From Pseudogulbenkiania subflava DSM 22618 (lineage in GTDB: Bacteria; Pseudomonadota; Gammaproteobacteria; Burkholderiales; Chromobacteriaceae): a DNA stretch of 64,000 nucleotides. The position numbers and the translations under genes are program-made. The stretch is from assembly GCF_900177275.1 (NCBI RefSeq), contig NZ_FXAG01000007.1, forward strand, positions 62,001-126,000. The letters are read 5' to 3'. The notes under the pieces were generated by a model. It was not told the origin of the DNA, did no database searches, and worked only from the letters and a program-made list of their open reading frames with translations. This document shows positions 26,189-35,330 of the stretch, piece by piece. Positions within the stretch are counted from its first letter, which is position 1. Each line of letters begins with the position of its first letter.

Positions 26189-26313
26189 CGGGCACGCTTT
26201 TCGTGAGAAGGATGGCCCTATTCTTCACGAAAGGGCCAGTGCCGTCTGTAGCGGTGCCGCAGAGATGAAGTTTGATGGCGTAATTGCGGAAGTCCTTCTG
26301 CCAGGCCGGCAAG

Positions 26314-26324
26314 GTTGGCCGAAG
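26314..26324 (-). repeat. Uptake-like 11-mer in the astE/enoyl-CoA hydratase gap
   Basis: AAGGTTGGCCGAAG on the plus strand, the extended 13-mer form, lies between two minus-strand genes. No other element is evident in this 225-base gap. Confidence 0.55.
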
Positions 26325-26413
26325 CGCGGCCATGGCGGTGAACAGGCCGGCCCAGCGTCACGCCCGCGACCGGGGGCTTGACCGGTGCACTATCGCCGCA
26401 CCGGGACCTGGTT

Positions 26414-27205
26414 TCACTCTCGATGAATCCAGGAGGGTGCGCGTTGTTCGATAAACGCGGCGATGCCTTCCTGGCCTTCGGCACTGGCATGAACCTGGGC
26501 GATGCGCTCGATGGTCGTCTCGATCGCGTCAGCCGTGATGGCCCTGCCGCCCAGTTCGCGCACCAGCTGCTTGGCCTCTGCCATCGCCTGAGGGCCGTTG
26601 AGCAAGACCTGGCGGCACATCTGGGCCACCGCCATGTCCAGCTCCTCGTCCTCGACCACAAGATGGATCAGCCCCAGTCGCTTGGCCTTGCCGGCGTTGA
26701 AGCGCTCGGCAGTGATGAAGTAGCGCCGGGCGGCGCGCTCCCCGATGGCGCGCATCACATACGGTGCCGCCGAGGCTGGAATCATGCCGAGCTTGACGTC
26801 GGAGAAGCAAAACAGCGCTTCGGATGCGCCGATGGCGATATCGCAGCAGGCCAGCAGGCCGGCGCCGATGCCGAAGGCCGAGCCCTGGACACGGGCGATG
26901 GTCGGCTTGGGGCAGTTGTCGAGGGTGCCGAGCAAGGTCGCCAGCAAGCGTGCATGCTGTTTGATCCCCTCCTGGTCGAAGCCTGCCATGCGTTGCATCC
27001 AGGCGCTGTCGTGGCCGGCGCAGAAGCTGATGCCTTCGGCCGCCAGCACGATGGCACGGACGCGTGCATCCGCGATCAGGGTTTCCAGCGCGGTCGTGAG
27101 CTGGACGATCATCGTGTCGTCCAGGGCGTTATGCAGTTCTGCCCGGTTGAGCCGGAGAGTGGCAATGCCCAGGTCGTCGACGGAGTGCAGGATGGAATGC
27201 AGCAT
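26414..27205 (-). CDS. Enoyl-CoA hydratase/isomerase family protein
   Basis: 263 residues of crotonase fold: AAEGISFCAGHDSAWM forms the first oxyanion-hole strand (near residue 65), RVQGSAFGIGAGLLACCDIA the second, and FCFSDVKLGMIPASAAPYVM the active-site region. The usual catalytic acid positions are only partly conserved: the second glutamate position reads Ala in IPASAAP, so isomerase or lyase activity is as likely as hydration. ATG 27205 has an AGGAG ribosome site. It sits directly downstream of an alpha/beta hydrolase (19 bp gap), so the two are probably co-transcribed. The pathway is unknown. Confidence 0.85.
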   Translation of the reverse strand: MLHSILHSVDDLGIATLRLNRAELHNALDDTMIVQLTTALETLIADARVRAIVLAAEGISFCAGHDSAWMQRMAGFDQEGIKQHARLLATLLGTLDNCPKPTIARVQGSAFGIGAGLLACCDIAIGASEALFCFSDVKLGMIPASAAPYVMRAIGERAARRYFITAERFNAGKAKRLGLIHLVVEDEELDMAVAQMCRQVLLNGPQAMAEAKQLVRELGGRAITADAIETTIERIAQVHASAEGQEGIAAFIEQRAPSWIHRE

Positions 27206-27224
27206 GACGGTTCTCCTGAAGGTG

Positions 27225-28013
27225 TCAGGGTGTGCAGAAACGCAGAATCTCGTGGGCGAAGATGTCCGGTGCTTCGATGTGCATGACGTGGCCGATGGCC
27301 GGCAGCACATGCAGCGATGCGCCGGGGATGCTGTTAGCGAGGATTTCCGACTGGTAGAGGGGCGTCAGGCGGTCTTCGTTGCCGACGATAACGCGGGTGG
27401 GAACCTTGATCTCGGCCAGCCAGGTGCGCGCGTCGTGGCGCTTGACCCCGGCGATCAGTCGGGTGACGGCGGGCCAGTCGACCATCCCGGCGATAATCTT
27501 CAGCTCGGCCAACTGGGCGGCGTTGCCGACCAGGAAGCGGCTGGAGAAGAACCACGGGATGCTCACGTCGTAGCGCAGGTCGATGCCGCCGGCGGCATCG
27601 GCGGCGATCCAGCTGTCGCTGATGCGGGAGTTCACCTCGTCAGACCAGGCCAGGGTCGAGGCCAGGAGCAGGTGCTCGAGGCATTCCGGGTGACGGCGGG
27701 CGAAGTACTGCGCCACCATGCCGCCGTAGGACAGGCCGGCCAGGTGCACCTTGTCGATCGACAGGTGCTGCAGCAGCTGCCACGCCAGCTCCGCCTGCTG
27801 CTCCAGCAGGTAGGCATCGGCGACCGGCTTGTCACTTAGGCCCTGACCGAGAAAGTCGAGCCGCAGCAGCCGGTAGTGCGCTTCGAGCGGCGGGGCCATC
27901 ATGGTCCAGGCGGCCGTGGACATGGTGATGCCGTTGAACAGCACCAGCGTCTTGTCGCCGTGGCCGCTCAGTTCGTAATAGATGCTTTGTCCGTTCAGTG
28001 TGGCATGAGGCAT
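27225..28013 (-). CDS. Alpha/beta-fold hydrolase
   Basis: 262 residues. The nucleophile elbow is AGLSYGGMVAQYFA (Ser near residue 98), the acid is probably in VIVGNEDRLTPL, and the His in AIGHVMHIEAPD. The overall pattern (LVLFNGITMSTAAWTMM, LLRLDFLGQGLSDKP) resembles 3-oxoadipate enol-lactonases and related esterases, but no pathway partner supports that name. The oxyanion-side NGITMS replaces the more common HGxxxS. It is likely an operon with the enoyl-CoA hydratase downstream. Confidence 0.85.
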   Translation of the reverse strand: MPHATLNGQSIYYELSGHGDKTLVLFNGITMSTAAWTMMAPPLEAHYRLLRLDFLGQGLSDKPVADAYLLEQQAELAWQLLQHLSIDKVHLAGLSYGGMVAQYFARRHPECLEHLLLASTLAWSDEVNSRISDSWIAADAAGGIDLRYDVSIPWFFSSRFLVGNAAQLAELKIIAGMVDWPAVTRLIAGVKRHDARTWLAEIKVPTRVIVGNEDRLTPLYQSEILANSIPGASLHVLPAIGHVMHIEAPDIFAHEILRFCTP

Positions 28014-28219
28014 GGCTGCGCGTCCTACCGGCATTATCCAGATTTCATTCTATTCCCAAGATTCGGCGCATGGCCAGTCACCGTATTCCCGGTTTGTGCC
28101 ACTGCACCGGCAAAACCTGCCTTTGTAATGATCGGGCGTTTATCGTCACGATCCTGTCATCCTTTAACGATATATTTCATCGCTGTTAAAAAAGTAGTTA
28201 CATCAGGAACGAGCTTCTT

Positions 28220-29998
28220 ATGCAGGTTTGCGATACCTCCCTTTGTCAGGAGCTGGAAATCATCATCAACGAGCGCAAGCTGTTGCCGGTCTTCCAGCCC
28301 ATCGTGGACATGGAAGAGGGGAGTATCCTCGGCTATGAAGGGCTGATCCGCGGGCCTTCCAACAGCCCTCTGCACTCGCCGCTCAATCTGTTCGCCGCGG
28401 CCGAGCGGTGCCGTGCGCTGGTGTCGCTGGAGCGGGCCTGCCGGCGTGTCACCGCCGAGGCGTTCATCGAGCATCAACTGCCTGGTTGCCTATTCCTCAA
28501 CATCAGTCCGCAGACCTTGCTGGCGCCGGAGCATAAATCGGGCGAGACGCTGGCGTTTCTCAACATGTTGGGGTTGCCCAGCGAGCGCATTGTCATCGAA
28601 CTCACCGAAACCCACCCCAATGCGACCTACCAGGCGTTGCGCGAGGCGGCTAGCCATTACCGCGACAGTGGTTTCCGTATCGCGCTGGACGATTTGGGCG
28701 AGGGTTTCTCCAATATGCGGCTGTGGTCCGAGCTGCGCCCCGACGTGGTCAAGCTCGACAAGCATTTCGTCCAGGAAATCCAGCACGATCCGCTCAAGGA
28801 GCAGTTCGTGCGTTCGATGGTCGACATCGCGAGGCAATCCGGTGCCTTGCTGGTGGCCGAGGGCATCGAGACGGTAGACGAGTTGCGCGTACTGCGGCGG
28901 CTCGGTGTGCGCTACGGGCAAGGCTATCTGTTTGCCCGACCGGCGCTGCTGCCGGCGCGCGAGGTGTCGGCCGAAGTGCGTGCCCTGCTGTACGCCGATG
29001 CGCGCGAACGGTTGGGGGCGCCACGCCAGGCGATGGCGCGCGATCTGCTGGTCGAGGTCATGCCGTTGGAGCAGACGGTGGCGAACGAAGTTGCCTACCG
29101 GCTGTTCGTCGAGGCGCCGGAGCGCTTCGCCATTCCGGTGGTGAGTGGCGGCGTGCCGGTCGGACTGCTGCGCCGTCACGATTTTCTGGAAAGCTTTTCC
29201 AGGCCGTTCAATCGTGAGTTGTACGGCAAGAAGCCGTGCCGCACCCTGATGGATCAGCAGCCGCTGATCGTCGGTGCCGAGATGGGGGTGCAGGAACTAT
29301 CGAGCCTGGTGGTGGCCGCCGAGCGCCGCCACCTGATCGACGGCTTCATCATCACCGAAAACGGCCGCTATCTCGGCATGGGCACCGGTTACGATCTGAT
29401 GCGCAAGATCACCGAGATGCAGATTTCGGCGGCGCGCTACGCCAACCCCCTGACCGGACTGCCCGGCAACGTGCCGATTTCCGAAACCATCGACCGCCTG
29501 CTCGACAGCGGCGAGCCGTTTGTCGTGGCCTATGCCGACCTCGATCATTTCAAGCCGTTCAACGATCTCTACGGTTATGCCGCCGGCGATGACCTGATCC
29601 GCCTGCTGGGATACTTGCTGCAACAGGTGGCTGACCCGGCCCGCGACTGGGTGGGACATATCGGCGGCGACGACTTTGTGTTGCTGATGCAGAGCGAGGG
29701 CTGGGAGGCGCGTCTGCTCGACGTGATCGCCGCCTTCGATCGCCAGGTCCAGGTGCATTTCGGGCAGGAGCACCGCCTGATGGGGGGCTTCGAAGTGACG
29801 GCGCGCAACGGTGAGCTGATCTTCTTCCCGCTCACCAGCGTGTCGATTGGCGTGCTTTCTGCCAGGCCGGGACAGTTCCTGTCGCATCATGAGGTATCGC
29901 TGGCGGTGGCCGATGCCAAGAAGATGGCCAAGAAGCAGAGCGGCAGCAGTCTGTTCATCGAGCGCCGGGGTAGTGGCAGGGTAATGAGCAAGGTCTAG
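28220..29998 (+). CDS. c-di-GMP turnover protein, EAL-CBS-GGDEF
   Basis: 592 residues, no membrane segment. The EAL phosphodiesterase domain (about 5-245) keeps the catalytic set: ILGYEGLIRGP, LFLNISPQ, IVIELTET, IALDDLGEGFSN, VVKLDKHFV, LVAEGIET and YGQGYLFARP. A pair of CBS repeats follows (about 275-400; FAIPVVSGGVPVGLLRRHDF, IDGFIITENGRYLGMGTGYD). The GGDEF domain (about 410-580) reads GHIGGDDFVLLM, one residue off GGDEF. It is therefore probably a phosphodiesterase, with the GGDDF domain either weakly active or a GTP sensor and the CBS pair binding a nucleotide. It is a single gene with its own terminator. Confidence 0.9.
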   Translation: MQVCDTSLCQELEIIINERKLLPVFQPIVDMEEGSILGYEGLIRGPSNSPLHSPLNLFAAAERCRALVSLERACRRVTAEAFIEHQLPGCLFLNISPQTLLAPEHKSGETLAFLNMLGLPSERIVIELTETHPNATYQALREAASHYRDSGFRIALDDLGEGFSNMRLWSELRPDVVKLDKHFVQEIQHDPLKEQFVRSMVDIARQSGALLVAEGIETVDELRVLRRLGVRYGQGYLFARPALLPAREVSAEVRALLYADARERLGAPRQAMARDLLVEVMPLEQTVANEVAYRLFVEAPERFAIPVVSGGVPVGLLRRHDFLESFSRPFNRELYGKKPCRTLMDQQPLIVGAEMGVQELSSLVVAAERRHLIDGFIITENGRYLGMGTGYDLMRKITEMQISAARYANPLTGLPGNVPISETIDRLLDSGEPFVVAYADLDHFKPFNDLYGYAAGDDLIRLLGYLLQQVADPARDWVGHIGGDDFVLLMQSEGWEARLLDVIAAFDRQVQVHFGQEHRLMGGFEVTARNGELIFFPLTSVSIGVLSARPGQFLSHHEVSLAVADAKKMAKKQSGSSLFIERRGSGRVMSKV

Positions 29999-30563
29999 GG
30001 CGTGTCATCCTGGATCATGTGCTTGATATTTAAACAAGGTGGGCCGGCGTAAGCCGGTCTTTTTTATTGTTCGCTCTTGATGGCGGGGTGCCACCTTGTG
30101 GCAAACCGTCATTTCCTTGTGCGTTTCCGCCGCTCGGGCAGTTTTTGAATTGTCAATTTTATTGAACGGCACTACTCTTTTCCCACGCCTGCGGACACCG
30201 CCGGGCCGTTCCTGCTGCGAAACAGACGACGGCGCGCGATGATGCGTGGCGCTGCCGGGTTGGCATGGGCGCAGACGGGGATGTCGGGCGAGGGGCGTCT
30301 GCCAGGCTGGCATGGCGTTCGCTTATTGATTTTCATATGACCCCGGCAGATTAAAATGCGCCCTTTTGGGGCGGTTTTGGTATTCTTTCCCGGTTTAAGT
30401 GAAGGCGCGTGCCGGCCAAGCAGCACGCGACGCCAGGCAAGAACGCAGGTGTGCCGAATCCGGTAACAGACGATAACCAGCACCCCGACGAGAGCGGGGC
30501 ATTCGATGAATCGGCGTATCGACGGCGGTGGTCCGACGTGCGCCAGAGGGAGATTTGACCATC
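29999..30563. other. 565-base intergenic region before potGHI
   Basis: A terminator closes the EAL gene at its start (30042-30066). The rest carries no convincing gene. A CGCCCTTTTGGGGCG inverted repeat lies at about 30358-30372, and a long leader-like stretch runs to potG. I cannot assign a known riboswitch to it. Confidence 0.4.
30042..30066 (+). terminator. Terminator after the EAL-CBS-GGDEF gene
   Basis: CCGGC and GCCGG pair around a GTAA loop and are followed by a run of six Ts. Confidence 0.75.
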
Positions 30564-31709
30564 ATGATGGATGCTGTCGCACAGCCCAAGACGGCGGCCG
30601 GGGCTCAGGTTGACGAGAAGCCCTATCTGCAGATAGCCGGGATCGTGAAGAAGTTTGGCGATCACTTCGCCGTCGATCATGTCGATCTCACCATTCGCCG
30701 CCATGAAATCTTCGCCCTGCTGGGGAGCTCCGGCTGCGGCAAGTCCACGCTGCTGCGCATGCTGGCCGGCATGGAACGGCCGACCGCCGGCAAGATCATC
30801 CTCGACGGCCAGGACATCACCGCTCTCGCGCCGTACGATCGGCCCATCAACATGATGTTCCAGAGCTACGCGCTGTTCCCGCACATGACGGTGGAGCAGA
30901 ACATCGCGTTCGGCCTCAAGCAGGACAGGCTGCCCAAGGACCAGATCGCCGCGCGCGTCACGGAGATGCTCGATCTGGTGCAACTGCGCAAGTTCGCCTC
31001 GCGCAAGCCCTACCAGCTCTCCGGCGGCCAGCAGCAGCGCGTTGCGCTGGCGAGAAGCCTCGCCAAGCGCCCGAAATTGCTGCTGCTCGACGAGCCCCTG
31101 GGCGCACTGGACAAGAAGCTGCGCCAGCAGACCCAGCTGGAACTGGTCAACACGCTGGAAACCGTCGGCGTGACCTGCATCATGGTGACGCACGATCAGG
31201 AAGAGGCCATGACCATGGCTTCGCGCATCGGCATCATGAGCGAGGGCCGGCTGCTGCAAGTGGGCACCCCGACCGAGATCTACGACTTCCCGAATTGCCG
31301 CTTTACCGCGGAGTTCATCGGCGAAACCAATATCTTCGGTGGCCAGGTGGTGGTGGACGAGCCTCACTGCGTGGAAATTGAGTCCGCCGAACTGGGTGGG
31401 CGCATCCAGATCGATCACGGCATCACCGGGCCCAAGGGGATGCAGGTCTGGGCCAGCATCCGTCCCGAGGACGTGCGGCTCGATCGTGGCGAATTCACCC
31501 CGGCGCCGAACGCGGCGCGCGGCAAGATCGAGGACATCGCCTACCTGGGCAGCTACTCGATCTATCACGTGCGCCTGCCCAGCGGCAAGGTGGTGAAGTC
31601 GGTGGTGCCGTCGTCGCGCTGGTACGAGGCGGGCGAAGAGCCGCCGACTTGGGGCGAGAGCGTGAACATCCGCTGGCGTCCTGACTTGCCCGTCGTCCTG
31701 ACCATGTAA
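30564..31709 (+). CDS. potG: Putrescine/polyamine ABC transporter ATPase PotG
   Basis: 381 residues. The ABC domain has Walker [15 protein letters not shown] (residue about 55), signature [19 protein letters not shown], Walker [13 protein letters not shown] and switch His in [10 protein letters not shown]. The C-terminal TOBE domain (about 295-380; [16 protein letters not shown]) is typical of PotA/PotG. The N-terminal extension matches PotG rather than PotA. ATG 30564 has GAGGGAG upstream. It powers the PotH/PotI channel encoded next. No substrate-binding protein (potF) is adjacent. Confidence 0.92.
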   Translation: MMDAVAQPKTAAGAQVDEKPYLQIAGIVKKFGDHFAVDHVDLTIRRHEIFALLGSSGCGKSTLLRMLAGMERPTAGKIILDGQDITALAPYDRPINMMFQSYALFPHMTVEQNIAFGLKQDRLPKDQIAARVTEMLDLVQLRKFASRKPYQLSGGQQQRVALARSLAKRPKLLLLDEPLGALDKKLRQQTQLELVNTLETVGVTCIMVTHDQEEAMTMASRIGIMSEGRLLQVGTPTEIYDFPNCRFTAEFIGETNIFGGQVVVDEPHCVEIESAELGGRIQIDHGITGPKGMQVWASIRPEDVRLDRGEFTPAPNAARGKIEDIAYLGSYSIYHVRLPSGKVVKSVVPSSRWYEAGEEPPTWGESVNIRWRPDLPVVLTM

Positions 31710-31724
31710 GGGGAGGGTGTGACT

Positions 31725-32639
31725 ATGCTGCGTTCCATTCTCGAGCGGTTCAAGCCGGGCAAGGGGGCCGTGATCTCGGTGCCTTACCTGTGGCTGCTGG
31801 TGTTCTTCCTGGTGCCGTTCCTGATCGTGCTGAAGATCAGCTTCGCCGACCAGGATCTGGCGATTCCGCCGTTCACGCACCTGCTCAAGTACGACGGCGA
31901 CATGAGCACGCTGAACATCGCGCTCAACCTGTCCAATTTCCTGTTCATCTTCACCAACGAGCTGTATCTCGATACCTACGTGTCGTCGCTCGAGGTGGCG
32001 TTGTTCACCACGCTGGCCTGCCTGTTGATTGGCTACCCGATCGCCTATGCCATCGCCCGTGCCAACCCGGCCATCCGCAATGTGCTGCTGATGCTTGTGA
32101 TGCTGCCGTTCTGGACCTCGTTCCTGCTGCGGGTGTACGCCTGGATGGGCTTGCTCCAGCCCAACGGCATCATCAACAACCTGCTGATGTCGATGGGGCT
32201 GATCAGCCAGCCCTTGGAGATGTTCCACAACCAGTTCTCGCTCTATCTGGTGATGGTGTACGCCTATTTGCCGTTCATGATCCTGCCGCTCTACGCGCAC
32301 CTGGTGAAAATGGATGTGACCCTGCTGGAAGCGGCCAACGATCTGGGCGCGCGGCCGTTCAAGACCTTCTGGACCATTACCTTGCCTCTGTCCAAGAACG
32401 GCATCATCGCTGGTTCGATGATGGTGTTCATCCCGGCGGTGGGCGAATTCGTGATCCCGGAACTGGTGGGCGGGCCGGACGTGCTGATGATCGGCAAGGT
32501 GTTGTGGAACGAGTTCTTCGACAACAACAACTGGCCGATGGCCTCGGCGGTGGCGACCATCATGGTGCTGTTCCTGATCGTGCCGATCGCGCTGTTCCAC
32601 CGCTATGAAACCCGCCAACTGGAGGGGAAAAATGTATAA
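31725..32639 (+). CDS. potH: Polyamine ABC transporter permease PotH
   Basis: 304 residues with about six membrane segments (WLLVFFLVPFLIVLKISFAD at the start) and the permease EAA-like loop EAANDLGARPFKTFWTITLP near residue 205. It is the first of two permeases of a putrescine importer. ATG 31725 has GGGGAGG upstream. Its stop overlaps the potI start by 8 bp, so translation is coupled. Confidence 0.93.
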   Translation: MLRSILERFKPGKGAVISVPYLWLLVFFLVPFLIVLKISFADQDLAIPPFTHLLKYDGDMSTLNIALNLSNFLFIFTNELYLDTYVSSLEVALFTTLACLLIGYPIAYAIARANPAIRNVLLMLVMLPFWTSFLLRVYAWMGLLQPNGIINNLLMSMGLISQPLEMFHNQFSLYLVMVYAYLPFMILPLYAHLVKMDVTLLEAANDLGARPFKTFWTITLPLSKNGIIAGSMMVFIPAVGEFVIPELVGGPDVLMIGKVLWNEFFDNNNWPMASAVATIMVLFLIVPIALFHRYETRQLEGKNV

Positions 32640-33531
32640 CGGCAATCCGCTGCCCAAGACGCTCAAGGGGGTGTTGCTGCTGGGTTTCCTGTTCCTTTAT
32701 GTACCGATCGTCAGCCTGATCATCTATTCGTTCAATGCCTCCAAGCTGGTGACGGTGTGGGGCGGTTTCTCGACGCGCTGGTACGTGTCGCTGATACAGA
32801 ACGATCAGATCATCTCGGCGGTGACGCTGTCGATCAAGATCGCGCTGGCCTCCGCGACGGCGGCGGTGGTGCTGGGGACCATTGCCGGCTTTGTGCTGGC
32901 GCGCTTCGGGCGTTTTCGCGGCAGCACCTTGTTCGCCGGCATGATGACGGCGCCGATGGTGATGCCGGAAGTGATCACCGGCCTGTCGATGCTGCTCTTG
33001 TTCATCTCGATGCAGCAGTTCTTCGGCCAACCTTCCGAACGCGGCTTCTTCACCATCTGGGCCGGCCATACCACGCTGTGCATGGCCTACGTCGCCGTGG
33101 TGGTGCGCTCGCGTCTGATCGAGATCGACAAGAGCCTGGAAGAGGCGGCGATGGACCTGGGGGCCCGCCCGATGAAGATATTTTTCCTGATCACGCTGCC
33201 GCTGGTGTCGCAGGCCATTGCCTCGGGCTTCCTGCTGTCGATCACGCTATCGCTGGACGACCTGGTGACGACGTCCTTCCTGTCCGGGCCGGGGGCGACC
33301 ACGTTGCCGATGGTGATCTTCTCCAAGGTGCGCCTGGGGTTGAATCCGGAGATCAACGCGCTGGCGGCGATCACCGTGCTGCTGGTGGGGATTTTTGTGC
33401 TGGTGGCCAACTATCTGATGCTCAGCGCCCAGCGCAACCGGATGCGTGCCATGGCGGCGGCCATGCGCGAAAACGATGCGCCGGCCCCACCCGGCAACGG
33501 GGCGGGAGGAGCGGTGGCGACGGCCCCCTGA
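32632..33531 (+). CDS. potI: Polyamine ABC transporter permease PotI
   Basis: 299 residues, six membrane segments (GVLLLGFLFLYVPIVSLIIY first) and the EAA loop EEAAMDLGARPMKIFFLITL. ATG 32632 is chosen because GGAGGGG precedes it; an earlier ATG at 32605 is inside potH. The last 30 residues are Ala/Pro/Gly-rich and probably unstructured. The uptake-like 11-mer falls at 33021, encoding FFGQPS. A terminator at 33546 follows. Confidence 0.93.
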   Translation: MYNGNPLPKTLKGVLLLGFLFLYVPIVSLIIYSFNASKLVTVWGGFSTRWYVSLIQNDQIISAVTLSIKIALASATAAVVLGTIAGFVLARFGRFRGSTLFAGMMTAPMVMPEVITGLSMLLLFISMQQFFGQPSERGFFTIWAGHTTLCMAYVAVVVRSRLIEIDKSLEEAAMDLGARPMKIFFLITLPLVSQAIASGFLLSITLSLDDLVTTSFLSGPGATTLPMVIFSKVRLGLNPEINALAAITVLLVGIFVLVANYLMLSAQRNRMRAMAAAMRENDAPAPPGNGAGGAVATAP

Positions 33532-33545
33532 TGGCGGGTACGGAG

Positions 33546-33580
33546 GCGGACGGATTCGCAAGAGTCTGTCCGCTTTCTTG
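33546..33580 (+). terminator. Terminator after potGHI
   Basis: GCGGAC (33546-33551) pairs with GTCCGC (33568-33573), with extra pairing inside, followed by TTTCTTGTTTT. Confidence 0.65.
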
Positions 33581-33746
33581 TTTTGCGGGTGGCCACAGAG
33601 CGATGGCTGGATCCCGTCCTGTGCGGTGGCGGGCCGTGCAGGATGGGGAGGATTCCCTGGTATTGGGCGGTGACCGGCGCTTATTGGCGGCCCTGGACCT
33701 CGATCGACCCCTAACGTTTTACCTTTTCAGGCAATATGCTTAGCTC

Positions 33747-35129
33747 ATGGACACAAAAAACGGTGCGCCCTTGGCAAGCTTCATCGACCTCCTGCTCGAC
33801 GCTATCTGTATCGTCGATGTCGAGGGGCGCTTTGTTTTCGTCAGCGCCGCCTGCGAGCGCATCTTTGGCTATACGCAAGCGGAATTGATCGGCAAGCCGA
33901 TGATCGAGTTGGTGCTGCCGGAAGACCGAGCCAGGACGCTGGAGGCGGCCCGCCAGATCATGTCGGGGGATGCCAAGCCGCACTTCGAGAATCGCTATGT
34001 GCGCAAGGACGGCCAGGTGGTCCACATCATGTGGTCGGCACGCTGGTCGGAGGCCGACCAGGTGAGGGTGGCCGTCGCCCGCGACATTACCGAGCGCAAG
34101 CGGGCGGAGTCCTTGCAGGCGGCGCTGTACGCCATTTCCGAGGCGGCGCATGGGGCCGAGGATTTGCTGGCCTTGTTTCAGCATATTCGGCAGATCGTCG
34201 GCAACCTGCTGCCGGGTCAGAAGTTTTCCGTGGCGCTGTACGACGCCGAGCAGGAGCGGCTGAGTTTTCCGTACCATGTCGACGCCCGCAATCATTTCCC
34301 GGTGCCGCGCAACCCCGCTACCACCCTGCTGTGCGAAGAGGTCATCCGTACCGGGCAGCCGCTGCTGCTGACCCCCGCGACGGTGGATGCCGTGCCGCCG
34401 CCGCTCAGGGCCGCGGTCTCCACGGATGCCGCGTGCTGGCTGGCGGTTCCGCTCAACTCGCTGAAGGGCATCATCGGTGCCCTGGTGCTGAAGAGCCATG
34501 CTGATGGCGTGCGTTACACCGAGAAGGACAAGGAGCTGCTGCAGTTCGTCTCGGCCCAGATTGCCACTGCGATCGAGCGCAAGCAGCTGCATGCCAGACT
34601 GCAGCAGATGGCGCAGTATGACGAATTGACCAGCCTGCCCAACCGCCGCTTGCTGCACGGCCGCCTGAAAGCGGCGTTGGCAAGGGCGCGTCGCGAGCAG
34701 GGGCGCTTGTGCCTGCTGTATCTCGATCTGGACAAGTTCAAGCAGGTGAACGACAGCTTTGGCCACGCTACCGGTGATCTGCTGCTGCAGGAGGTGGCCA
34801 GGCGGCTCAGGCAGTGCGTGCGGGAGAGCGATACCGTGGCGCGCATCGGCGGTGACGAATTCGTGGTGCTGCTGGAGAGCATTGCCTTGCCGGAGCATGC
34901 CTGGCGGGTGGCCGAGAAAATCCGCAGCGCCCTCGATCATCCGCTGAACCTCGACGGCCGGCACCTGCGCATCCTGCCGAGTATTGGGATCGCTCTGTTT
35001 CCCGAGCACGGCGACGAGGAGCAGCAGCTGCTCAAGCATGCCGATGACGCCATGTATCGCGCCAAGAAGACGGCGGAGGGCGACGCGCCAAAGCTCGACG
35101 ACGGCGCACGGGCAGAGTCGTCGGCATAA
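33747..35129 (+). CDS. PAS-GAF-GGDEF diguanylate cyclase
   Basis: 460 residues, soluble. The PAS domain (about 8-125) includes FIDLLLDAICIVDVEGRFVF and GYTQAELIGKPM. The GAF domain (about 130-280) has CWLAVPLNSLKGIIGALVLK. The GGDEF domain (about 290-450) has a canonical RIGGDEFVVLLE active site and DDLTSLPNRR-type entry (YDELTSLPNRRLLHGRLK). No RxxD product-inhibition site is obvious at the usual position, so feedback control may be absent. It should make c-di-GMP from two GTP in response to a PAS/GAF signal. Its TAA stop is also the left flank of a MITE-like element. Confidence 0.92.
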   Translation: MDTKNGAPLASFIDLLLDAICIVDVEGRFVFVSAACERIFGYTQAELIGKPMIELVLPEDRARTLEAARQIMSGDAKPHFENRYVRKDGQVVHIMWSARWSEADQVRVAVARDITERKRAESLQAALYAISEAAHGAEDLLALFQHIRQIVGNLLPGQKFSVALYDAEQERLSFPYHVDARNHFPVPRNPATTLLCEEVIRTGQPLLLTPATVDAVPPPLRAAVSTDAACWLAVPLNSLKGIIGALVLKSHADGVRYTEKDKELLQFVSAQIATAIERKQLHARLQQMAQYDELTSLPNRRLLHGRLKAALARARREQGRLCLLYLDLDKFKQVNDSFGHATGDLLLQEVARRLRQCVRESDTVARIGGDEFVVLLESIALPEHAWRVAEKIRSALDHPLNLDGRHLRILPSIGIALFPEHGDEEQQLLKHADDAMYRAKKTAEGDAPKLDDGARAESSA

Positions 35130-35330
35130 GAGCCTGTTTACGATTTGTCGCGAGCGGCCCTCAGCGGGGTGAGGAGCAGCGCCGGAACCGGAATGTACAA
35201 GTAGTACATGAGGATTCCTGATCGCTGAGCGAATCACTACGTGCCAATCTTCGATTTGCTCAGTGATAGATTCGCACGCAGTGCACATGAGCCCCGATCA
35301 GGGAGGCGCAGCAAGATCATGAACAGGTTC
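35130..35330. mobile_element. MITE-like repeat, copy D (201 bp) with TAA duplication
   Basis: The left end is GAGCCTGTTTACGAT; the right end, complemented, is GAACCTGTTCATGAT. TAA occurs on both flanks (35127-35129, 35331-35333). The left TAA is the stop codon of the diguanylate cyclase gene. The core has the shared GAACCGGAATGTAC and TGAGGATTCCTGATCGCTGA blocks, in reverse orientation to copy C. No open frame. Confidence 0.75.

Noticed and set aside
30351-32666. A 771-codon minus-strand open frame across potG and potH
   Set aside because: Antisense of two clear transporter genes; composition and lack of motifs mark it as a by-product of codon bias.
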